Below, one piece after another: positions 1 to 5,520 of a stretch of DNA of 7,963 nt. The notes beneath the pieces were generated by a model. That model searched no databases. It had not been told where the DNA came from and saw only the letters and a program-made list of their open reading frames with translations. Both the position numbers and the translations under genes were made by a program. Within the stretch, counting starts at the first letter, position 1. Each line of letters starts with the position of its first letter. The stretch comes from Methanobacteriota archaeon (GTDB lineage Archaea > Hydrothermarchaeota > Hydrothermarchaeia > Hydrothermarchaeales > BMS3B): assembly GCA_013152995.1 (NCBI GenBank), contig JAADFH010000008.1:1-7963 (forward strand), given 5' to 3'.

Positions 1-750
1 CCCGAGAATTACCTTCGTGAAACTGGCATTTACGCCTGGGCGGTTCTCGGACTGTGCGTGCTCTGGCTCTACATCAACCGCCACAGGCTGCTGGCAGAGC
101 TCGGCACACCTGAGCCCCACCACAGGCTTTCAGGAGCGGTGCTCGTGCTGGCAGGCTTCTGGCTTCTCCTTGCGGTGGCTGAGCCCAGGTTTGTGGTGCT
201 CGGCACGGTGAGCATCCTCTCGGGGCTTGCGCTCGGGATGTACGGCAGGGCTGGTACGCTGCCCGCTGTGGTAACTGGCATCTTTGCCTTTGCGGTGGCA
301 TTTCCGCACGTGTTCAGCATGTACATGGAGAAGCAGTACTCCCTCACCACCACCCGCATTCTCGCCGGCGTGCTCAGCCTGCTCGGCTACGAGTTCGTCA
401 GGGTTGAGCAGACACTTAGCTTCACCAGCTTCTCGGGCGAGCCCATAGCAGTCTGGATAGGTGCGCCCAGCTCAGGCATAGCCTCTGTAACAATATTCCT
501 CTCCCTCTTTGCGCTCATGAGCCTGGACTACCCGATGAGCTGGAAGAGGCGTGCAGCGCTCTTCCTCTTCGGCATCCTGGGCACCTCCGCCCAGAACATC
601 CTCCGCCTGGTTCTGATAGTGCTGGCGGGCTACCACTACGGCTGGGACGCTCTCAGGCTGGTCCACGACTACGCCGGCTACTTCATCTTCCCAGCCTGGT
701 TCCTGGTGTTTGTGATGGTGTACATCAGGGTGGCTGAAGGGCAGGCTTAG
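1..750 (+). CDS. Archaeosortase/exosortase-family membrane protein, 5' partial, Ser in place of catalytic Cys
   Basis: Polytopic membrane protein of the archaeosortase/exosortase family. Characterised members are membrane transpeptidase-like enzymes that process the C-terminal sorting signal of secreted surface proteins. The frame is open to base 1, so the start lies outside the window; 249 residues are visible. A GTG at 58 is a possible start but would cut the first membrane helix (residues about 9-26) in half. About eight hydrophobic segments are seen, near residues 9-26, 44-61, 64-82, 87-109, 116-133, 157-175, 183-214 (probably two) and 225-244. The family signature region reads APSSGIASV at 155-163, followed by NILRLVL with Arg202 and HDYAGYF with His222. 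The position normally held by the nucleophilic Cys (C-S-G) is Ser157. The only visible Cys is residue 19 in the first helix. It is convergent with the MBL gene. No PGF/PEF-type target protein is visible here. The family call is fairly sure, the subfamily (ArtA/ArtC and others) is not. Confidence 0.8.
   Translation, partial: PENYLRETGIYAWAVLGLCVLWLYINRHRLLAELGTPEPHHRLSGAVLVLAGFWLLLAVAEPRFVVLGTVSILSGLALGMYGRAGTLPAVVTGIFAFAVAFPHVFSMYMEKQYSLTTTRILAGVLSLLGYEFVRVEQTLSFTSFSGEPIAVWIGAPSSGIASVTIFLSLFALMSLDYPMSWKRRAALFLFGILGTSAQNILRLVLIVLAGYHYGWDALRLVHDYAGYFIFPAWFLVFVMVYIRVAEGQA
747..750. other. Interlocked convergent stop codons
   Basis: The archaeosortase TAG occupies 748-750 on the + strand. The MBL gene's TAA is the complement of 747-749. 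The two genes therefore overlap tail to tail by 4 bases, with no room for an intergenic terminator on either strand. Transcripts must run into the opposite gene before ending. Confidence 0.85.
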
Positions 751-1379
751 AGAAACCTCTCCGCAGCCTCGCATGCAACCTCAGCGCACTCCCTCGCCTC
801 CTCTCCCTCAACCACCTCCATGTGCCCCGGGTAGAGAACCTCAATGTCAAGCTCCGCAATCCTGCGCAGCGACTCAACGAGCTGCCTCATATCCCCTCCA
901 GGCAGGTCTGTCCTGCCGAAGCTGCCCCCGGCGAAGAGCGTATCGCCGGAGAAGAGCGCACCCCTCTCACGCAGGTACAGGCAGATGCTCCCCGGCGTGT
1001 GCCCTGGTGTGTGAATCACCTCCAGCACCTCCCCGCCCAGGTCAACCCTCGCTCCGTCCTTCAGCAGCCTTCCGGGCTTGCATTCTCCGCCTGTGCCGAA
1101 CAGCGAGGCGGTGCCGTAGTAGCTGCCGCTGCTCGCAGCCTCTGCGTCAAGCTCATGCAGCAGCACCTCGGCGTTACCGAAGGTGCGGTTGCCCCCGCAG
1201 TGGTCAATGTGCGCATGGGTGTTCAGCACCAGCTCCACCCTCTCAGCCTCAACCACTCCTGCGATTCTGCTGCGCATGCTCTCTGCGCTCAAACCCGTGT
1301 CAATCACAGCCACCCTCTCCCCGAGCAGCACGTAGGCGTTGGAGTCGTAGCCCGAGGAAATCAGCGGCACTATCCTCAC
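747..1379 (-). CDS. MBL-fold (glyoxalase II-like) metal-dependent hydrolase
   Basis: A 210-residue single-domain metallo-beta-lactamase-fold hydrolase. The metal-binding motifs are complete: HAHIDH at 55-60 (HxHxDH), His127 in HTPGHTPGS (123-131), SGDT with Asp146, and PGH with His186. Length and the order of motifs fit the small glyoxalase II-like hydrolases, which cleave thioesters such as S-lactoylglutathione; the real substrate in archaea, which mostly lack glutathione, cannot be told from this. No signal peptide is seen, so it is cytoplasmic. The frame is open up to 1490, but the GTG at 1377-1379 is chosen because it lies one base after the radical SAM stop, has a good Shine-Dalgarno motif, and starts just before the first beta strand; the upstream extension is Arg/Gly/Trp-rich low-complexity shadow. 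It is the last gene of the long minus-strand operon. Confidence 0.88.
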   Translation of the reverse strand: MRIVPLISSGYDSNAYVLLGERVAVIDTGLSAESMRSRIAGVVEAERVELVLNTHAHIDHCGGNRTFGNAEVLLHELDAEAASSGSYYGTASLFGTGGECKPGRLLKDGARVDLGGEVLEVIHTPGHTPGSICLYLRERGALFSGDTLFAGGSFGRTDLPGGDMRQLVESLRRIAELDIEVLYPGHMEVVEGEEARECAEVACEAAERFL

Positions 1380-1380
1380 T

Positions 1381-2460
1381 CTACCACCTCTCCAGATTCC
1401 ACAGCCCCAGCTCCTTAGCGTACCCCAGCGCCTCCTCCATCTCAGCCCTGGAGACCCTCCTTGACAGCCCCCTGTGCCTGTAAGCCTCAAACTCGGGTCG
1501 GTACTGGGGCATTATGTTGAGCCTTGCGGAGTTGCCCAGGTTCTCAGCCACCCACTCCAGCACCCGCCTGGTGCAGCAGTCCACATGCCCCGGAAGCACC
1601 AAGTGGCGTATCAGCAGCTCAGCCCCCTGCACCCTCGCCGCCAGCAGGTTCCTGGTGACAACCTCAAAGTACCTGTCAACTCTGGAGAGCTCCTTAGCGC
1701 ACTCATCGCTGCCGTACTTGAAGTCAGCAAGGTATACATCAACCGCACCCTCCAGCAGGCTCATGCTCTTCTCGCTCATGTACATGTTTGAGTTCCACAC
1801 CACCGGCACATTCACCCTGAGGTGGCACAGCATCTCAAGCGCCACGTGCATGCTCGGCGTCGGCGAGCCGCCCACAAGGTTTACGTTCCTGCTCTTCTCC
1901 CCTATGCGCCGCCTCTCCACCATCTCCGCCAGCATCCTGCCCGTGACGGGCACTCCCTTCTCAACCCTCCTGGAAATCGTCCAGTTCTGGCAGTAGACGC
2001 AGTAGAAGTTGCAGCCCGTGAAGAACAGCGTGTGGCTCGGCACCAGGCAAGCCTCCTCGCCCATGTGCATGAACTCCGAGCTCAGCCTCGCCTCTGCACC
2101 TGCGCCGCAGAAGCCGAGCTCGCCCTTCCTGCGGTTGCACCTGCACCTGCGCTCGCAGAACTCGCAGCGCTCCAGCATTCGCAGCGCTATCGCATGCTTG
2201 AGGTGCATCAGGCTGCGCTCCGCTGCATCACCTGCCCGCTCCCTTCTCCTCAGCCTCCTGTACTCCTGCATCAGCTCGGAGTGCAGCCGCCACAGCTCCT
2301 CCAAGCTCTCGTCATCTCCGAAATCAGCCTCAATCATGCGTGCAATTCTGAAGTTGGCGTCCCTCCTGTCCTCAGCCACCTCAATGTACTTGGGGAGCGC
2401 CGCTCTCACGCCCCTGTCGCTGAAGGCTGTCACCGCATCCGGGCGAATCAGCCAGTGCAT
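1381..2460 (-). CDS. Radical SAM protein, PflX-like (COG1313)
   Basis: A 359-residue radical SAM protein of the PflX-like group related to glycyl-radical-enzyme activases; its reaction is unknown. The 4Fe-4S/SAM motif CxxxCxxC is Cys150, Cys154, Cys157 (GCNFYCVYC), with aromatic Tyr156 before the last Cys as usual. A GGSP motif at 197-200 corresponds to the SAM-amine-binding GGE(P) region; VWNSNMYMS (221-229) and the DVYLADFKYG stretch (241-250) are typical of the family. A second Cys set, Cys99, Cys102, Cys106, Cys108 and Cys118, sits just before the radical SAM core and matches the conserved Cys-rich lead-in of this family. The first 95 residues are helical and charged, as I remember for archaeal members. 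The ATG at 2458-2460 follows the bpsA stop by 16 bases with only a weak Shine-Dalgarno. No glycyl radical enzyme is in the window, so an activase role is unsupported. Confidence 0.87.
   Translation of the reverse strand: MHWLIRPDAVTAFSDRGVRAALPKYIEVAEDRRDANFRIARMIEADFGDDESLEELWRLHSELMQEYRRLRRRERAGDAAERSLMHLKHAIALRMLERCEFCERRCRCNRRKGELGFCGAGAEARLSSEFMHMGEEACLVPSHTLFFTGCNFYCVYCQNWTISRRVEKGVPVTGRMLAEMVERRRIGEKSRNVNLVGGSPTPSMHVALEMLCHLRVNVPVVWNSNMYMSEKSMSLLEGAVDVYLADFKYGSDECAKELSRVDRYFEVVTRNLLAARVQGAELLIRHLVLPGHVDCCTRRVLEWVAENLGNSARLNIMPQYRPEFEAYRHRGLSRRVSRAEMEEALGYAKELGLWNLERW
1385..1390 (-). promoter_or_regulatory. Shine-Dalgarno site of the MBL gene
   Basis: GAGGTG, complementary to the usual archaeal 16S rRNA 3' end, lies 5 bases before the GTG at 1379. 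It is embedded in the last codons of the radical SAM gene (within CTG GAG AGG TGG TAG). It decides the MBL start against the longer open frame. Confidence 0.7.
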
Positions 2461-2476
2461 GGCTCAACTCAAAACG

Positions 2477-3478
2477 CTAACGACGCCCGGGATAAGTCAT
2501 GTCATCCCCCGGGTCGTAGAGCTCAATCTCCACCCTCTCGTCAGGCGCTGGCGAGGGCGTGGGCTTCTCCACAGCCTCAACCCTGAACAGGTGCGAGAAG
2601 TACCACATTCCCTTCCTGTTGGGCTTCACGCTGAAGCTCAGCGAATTCATCACCTGCTCTAAGTAAACATCATCTTCGGGGTACTCCATCGGATAGGATG
2701 AGAACCTCCTGCGCAGCTCGGTTATCACGAAGCCCATGCCGAGCATCTCCTGCTGAATCCTCCTCCACTTCTCCAGCGAGCACTCCAGGTTCGTCAGTCC
2801 AACGTACCCCGAGCAGTTCCTGCCTGCAAGGGTTCCCGCACCCCTTGCGAAGAAGCTCAGGAAGCCTGAGAGCGTCTCCAGGGGCTCAGTGGAGAATATG
2901 TGGCACCTCCCCCTGAGCTCCTTTGGCAGCGGCTCCTCAACGCTGTAGTGGATGAACTCAATCTCCAGCCCATCCCTGCGGGCGCAGCTCTCAATAAACT
3001 CCCCGATTCTCTCGTCTATCTCCAGCACGTACACGCGCTCCGGCAGGTTTGTAAGCGCAAGCGCCAGGCTGAGGTAGTCATCATCCCCCACCAAGCAGAT
3101 CCTCCTTCCAGCCAGCCCGTCCCTGGCATCCATCAGGTAGACCCTCGCCACCACGCTCTCCGCGTCCATGTTCCCCTGGAAGTAGTCGGCTGTGGTGAGG
3201 GGGCGCTCCTTCAGCAGCCTCCTGAAGCGTCTGAGCAGGGAGGTATTCTTCACCTCCACCCCCCTTCCCCTGCAGCACCTGCAGGTTCGCTCCCCCAGCC
3301 TGCGCAGCCTCTCAGCGTCCCTGAGCTCAAGGGTGCCGTTCCTCACCACCAGCTCACCCTGCTCGTGCATCTCATTCAGCGCATCCACAAGGTCCTTCAG
3401 CCTGTACTCCCACCTGCCCACAATGCTCCAGAAGCTCCTGCCACCCTCAGCAAGCAGCCTGCTAACAGCCTCCTTCAT
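2477..3478 (-). CDS. bpsA: N4-bis(aminopropyl)spermidine synthase family protein (BpsA-like, DUF43)
   Basis: A 333-residue homologue of archaeal BpsA, which transfers two aminopropyl groups from decarboxylated SAM to the N4 of spermidine, giving a branched polyamine that stabilises nucleic acids in hyperthermophiles. An N-terminal winged-helix-like part (1-60) ends in a CRCC Cys cluster (66-69). The Rossmann catalytic domain follows: YFQG at 99-102, GDDD at 131-134 (the family hallmark), EIDE at 153-156, GYVGLTN at 224-230 and SLEKWRRIQ at 234-242. The segment STEPLET at 196-202 stands where I recall DPPE in Thermococcus; this may be a lineage variant or affect activity. The tail after 303 is Pro-rich, then acidic. 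The ATG at 3476-3478 overlaps the upstream Cys-rich gene by 17 bases and has a GAGGTG site 7 bases ahead, so translation is probably coupled. Family membership is near certain; exact product is less so. Confidence 0.88.
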   Translation of the reverse strand: MKEAVSRLLAEGGRSFWSIVGRWEYRLKDLVDALNEMHEQGELVVRNGTLELRDAERLRRLGERTCRCCRGRGVEVKNTSLLRRFRRLLKERPLTTADYFQGNMDAESVVARVYLMDARDGLAGRRICLVGDDDYLSLALALTNLPERVYVLEIDERIGEFIESCARRDGLEIEFIHYSVEEPLPKELRGRCHIFSTEPLETLSGFLSFFARGAGTLAGRNCSGYVGLTNLECSLEKWRRIQQEMLGMGFVITELRRRFSSYPMEYPEDDVYLEQVMNSLSFSVKPNRKGMWYFSHLFRVEAVEKPTPSPAPDERVEIELYDPGDDMTYPGRR

Positions 3479-3821
3479 CCTGCACCACCTCGCTCACAAG
3501 CATCTCACACCTCTCACCGCACCTCAGGCATGAAACCCTGCACTCAGTGGCTGAGCTCACAAAGCTCCTGAGCGAGCTGCACAGCACCTGCCTCAGCCTC
3601 TCAATATGCGTATGTTTAATCGCATGAAAAAACATTCCCCCATGCACGCTCAGCCTTGCGCCGCCTTCAGCACGTGCCCAGGTGAAGGCTATGTACTCCC
3701 CTGCGCCAGCGCGGAGCACCTCAAGCTTCTCCTCCAAGCTCGGGCACCTGTCAAGCTCAAGCCTCCTCCTGAGCTCCCTACCCAGCTCCGAGCCGCGCTC
3801 CGCAAAACATTCGCAGAACAT
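3462..3821 (-). CDS. Hypothetical Cys-rich small protein, possible metal binder
   Basis: I do not recognise this 119-residue protein. It is soluble, with no signal peptide or membrane segment. It begins MFCECF (Cys3, Cys5), has a charged helical part (about 8-35), a GMFFHAIKHTH segment (62-72) with His66, His70 and His72, and a C-terminal CxxxCxxCxxxC set at Cys94, Cys98, Cys101 and Cys105, plus a final Cys119. The four spaced Cys could bind zinc or an Fe-S cluster; that is inference. The ATG at 3819-3821, four bases after the upstream stop, is preferred over the TTG at 3839, which would add six residues and overlap the upstream gene by 14 bases. It overlaps bpsA by 17 bases. Reality is supported by fitting the gap between coupled genes on the same strand, but the family is unknown to me and the overlapping opposite-strand frames are also open. 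Confidence 0.65.
   Translation of the reverse strand: MFCECFAERGSELGRELRRRLELDRCPSLEEKLEVLRAGAGEYIAFTWARAEGGARLSVHGGMFFHAIKHTHIERLRQVLCSSLRSFVSSATECRVSCLRCGERCEMLVSEVVQDEGGC
3486..3491 (-). promoter_or_regulatory. Shine-Dalgarno site of bpsA
   Basis: GAGGTG seven bases upstream of the ATG at 3478, inside the 3' end of the overlapping 119-codon gene. It supports this start and translational coupling of the two genes. Confidence 0.65.
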
Positions 3822-3825
3822 GCTA

Positions 3826-4278
3826 TCACGGCAGCTCAATTATCAGCTCCACCCTCTCGCCGAGCACGTGGGAGAAGAGCCCCTCTATGGCGCACTCGTA
3901 CTCCCTTATCCTGGTCTCATCCTCCATTCTGTGCACCCTCCCCAGGGAGTGAATGTACTCGGTCTCAACATGCTCCCCCTTCTCATCAAAAAACAGCGTG
4001 AGGCGGTCGTGAATCTCCTCATCCCGCTTGAGGTACAGGGTTATGAAGTACCTGAACTTTGCCCTTCCCCGCTTTATGCACAGCAGGTACCCCCTGAGGA
4101 ACTCGGGCACACCCTCAATCACCTCCTCCACCCTGAAGCAGGTGGTTGATATCTCCTCATCATCCAGGTCAAGGTACCTGAGAATCTCCTCGTACCTCTT
4201 GCTGATCCTCTCCTCCTCTCTTGCGTGGAGCTTCTTCTGCAGCGGCTGCGCCCTGACAAACAGCTTCAACCGCACCAC
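3826..4278 (-). CDS. Hypothetical protein, 150 aa
   Basis: I do not recognise this protein. It is hydrophilic and probably cytoplasmic, with no signal peptide, membrane helix or catalytic motif that I can name. Residues 10-37 look like a basic/acidic helix (KKLHAREEERISKRYEEIL). Residues 60-110 alternate hydrophobic and polar residues as in a beta sheet (GYLLCIK, YFITLYLK, RLTLFFDE). The end, 125-150, looks helical followed by a strand (RVELIIELP). The start is ambiguous: GTG at 4278 directly follows the tldE TAG with no gap, another GTG is next (4275), and a TTG at 4269 has an AGGTG six bases ahead. The difference is at most three residues. It sits between the TldD/TldE peptidase genes and the Cys-rich gene, and may be partnered with either, but no function should be assigned. 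Confidence 0.72.
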   Translation of the reverse strand: MVRLKLFVRAQPLQKKLHAREEERISKRYEEILRYLDLDDEEISTTCFRVEEVIEGVPEFLRGYLLCIKRGRAKFRYFITLYLKRDEEIHDRLTLFFDEKGEHVETEYIHSLGRVHRMEDETRIREYECAIEGLFSHVLGERVELIIELP

Positions 4279-5520
4279 CTATCCTGTGACTCTCAGGCTC
4301 TCGGTCCGCATGCTCGGGGTGAGCACTCCCGCAACCTCCTCTGCATCCGAGCCAAAGCTTGCGGTGCTCAGCATCTCATAAACATTTCCTGCTATGATTG
4401 CCTTTCTCACAGGAGTACCGTCGTAAAAGGCGTTCCTCGTCTCCAGGGAGAAGTCTCCACTCACCACATTGGCGGTGTGCGCTCCTATAAGCCCGTGCAC
4501 CACCAGCGCACCATCCTCCTCTGCCCCACCCCCACCGCTTACCACCAGGTTGGTTGCATCAATCTCTGGCTGGGATGCGTAGCTGCTCCTGAATGCATTG
4601 CCCGTGCTGCTCTCTCCAGCTCTGCGGGCGGTGAGCAGGCTGTGCAGGTAGGCTCTGAGCACCCCTCTCTCCACCAGCGCCTTCCTCTTAGTGGCCACAC
4701 CCTCGTCGTCAAAGCTACAACTGCCTGCGCTGAAGGGCAGGGTGGGGTCGTCGTACAGGCTGAAGTTCTCGCAGAAAACCTGCTCCCCCAGCTTGCTAGC
4801 CAGCATGCTCCTGCCCCTCTGCACGTTCTCGGCGCTGAAGGCTGGAACAAGCACGTGCTCCAGCAGCTCTGCCACAGCCACCGGCTTGAGCACCACACTC
4901 TCCACCCTCTCAGGAGCGCCGCTGGCATTCTTTGAGCTCTTCGCAAGCCAGCCCGCTCGCCTGCCAACCTCTGCGAAGCTCACCTTCCCCAGGGAGCGTG
5001 CAGATGCAAAGTGAATGCCGCTCGCATTCCCTGCAACAGCCATGACGTGCACGCCAACCTCGGTGCTGCGCTGCTCCGCCTCCACACCTGAGGTGTTGTA
5101 AACCTCCCTTCGCGTGCAAGCCCAGCTCATGCTCGCCTGCGTTGGCGTGGCATGCTCCGAGCATGCGTGCACAGCCTGCATCAGCAGCTCCCTGCCCTGC
5201 TCCACATCCAGAGCCTCAACGCTCCTGTCGTACACCTTAGCCTCTGGGTAGCTCTCCGGCGCTGCAAACTCCAGCTCAGCTTTTGCGGAGCACCTCGCAA
5301 TCTCCAGCGCCCTCTCAACCGCAGTCTCTAAGTGCGTGGAGTACCCGAAGCCCAGCCTGCCTCCTCCGAGTACCCTGACACCGAAGCCGCGCTCGTATCC
5401 AGCGTCTGCCCTGAGCTCCATGGCGCTGTACTCCAGCCTGAAGCGCATGCACTCAAGCACGTACACCTCCCCCTCAAACCCCTGCTCCGAGATTCGCTGA
5501 AGCGCTCCTGCTGGTGTCAT
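4279..5520 (-). CDS. tldE: TldE (PmbA) subunit of the TldD/TldE metallopeptidase
   Basis: A 413-residue PmbA/TldE-family protein. In the characterised E. coli complex TldE is the non-catalytic partner that encloses the TldD active site, and the heterodimer degrades unfolded peptides and trims modified peptides such as microcin B17. Consistent with this, there is no HExxxH; the matching region (about 215-231) reads as a degenerate VAELLEHVLVP stretch. Family marks are the N-terminal GFGVRVLGGGRLGFGYS type segment (45-61), SLYDDP at 254-259, the EGVATKRKALVERG segment (273-286) shared with TldD, and the C-terminal part ending near 413. The ATG at 5518-5520 overlaps the tldD stop (ATGA) and has GGGAGG six bases ahead. 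It is cytoplasmic. The tight coupling with tldD gives equal expression of the two subunits. Confidence 0.93.
   Translation of the reverse strand: MTPAGALQRISEQGFEGEVYVLECMRFRLEYSAMELRADAGYERGFGVRVLGGGRLGFGYSTHLETAVERALEIARCSAKAELEFAAPESYPEAKVYDRSVEALDVEQGRELLMQAVHACSEHATPTQASMSWACTRREVYNTSGVEAEQRSTEVGVHVMAVAGNASGIHFASARSLGKVSFAEVGRRAGWLAKSSKNASGAPERVESVVLKPVAVAELLEHVLVPAFSAENVQRGRSMLASKLGEQVFCENFSLYDDPTLPFSAGSCSFDDEGVATKRKALVERGVLRAYLHSLLTARRAGESSTGNAFRSSYASQPEIDATNLVVSGGGGAEEDGALVVHGLIGAHTANVVSGDFSLETRNAFYDGTPVRKAIIAGNVYEMLSTASFGSDAEEVAGVLTPSMRTESLRVTG
4642..4710 (-). repeat. tldE: tldE copy of a tldD/tldE shared 69-nt segment
   Basis: It aligns without gaps to 5952-6020 in tldD, in the same reading frame, with 61 of 69 identical bases by hand count. 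The encoded 23 residues (tldE 271-293) match at 20 positions, and 16 of those 20 use the identical codon. An exact run of 22 bases spans 4641-4662 and 5951-5972. Confidence 0.75.

Noticed and set aside
1380..1490. Longer N terminus for the MBL hydrolase
   Set aside because: The added 37 residues are Gly/Arg/Trp-rich, overlap the radical SAM gene and precede the natural first strand; the GTG at 1379 has a good Shine-Dalgarno site.
1822..2586. A 254-codon open frame on the + strand opposite the radical SAM gene
   Set aside because: The translation is Ala/Pro/His/Arg-rich and spans the junction of two well-supported - strand genes; the opposite frame carries the radical SAM Cys motif.
3504..3543. 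CxxxCxxC in the 119-aa protein as a radical SAM enzyme
   Set aside because: The motif is near the C terminus of a very small protein, with no GGE motif or barrel-like sequence after it.
3600..3645. AT-rich patch as an internal promoter for bpsA
   Set aside because: It stands out in GC-rich DNA, but no convincing BRE/TATA pair is seen on the - strand, and the bases are explained by the codons of the FFHAIKHTHIE segment (residues 64-74) of the 119-aa protein.
3822..3839. TTG start at 3839 for the Cys-rich gene
   Set aside because: It would overlap the upstream gene by 14 bases and use a rare start; an ATG six codons later sits four bases after the upstream stop.
3606..4149. + strand open frames opposite the two hypothetical genes
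   Set aside because: They are Pro/Ser/His-rich, have no neighbours on that strand, and would break a run of coupled - strand genes. I kept the - strand genes, with reduced confidence for the 119-aa one.
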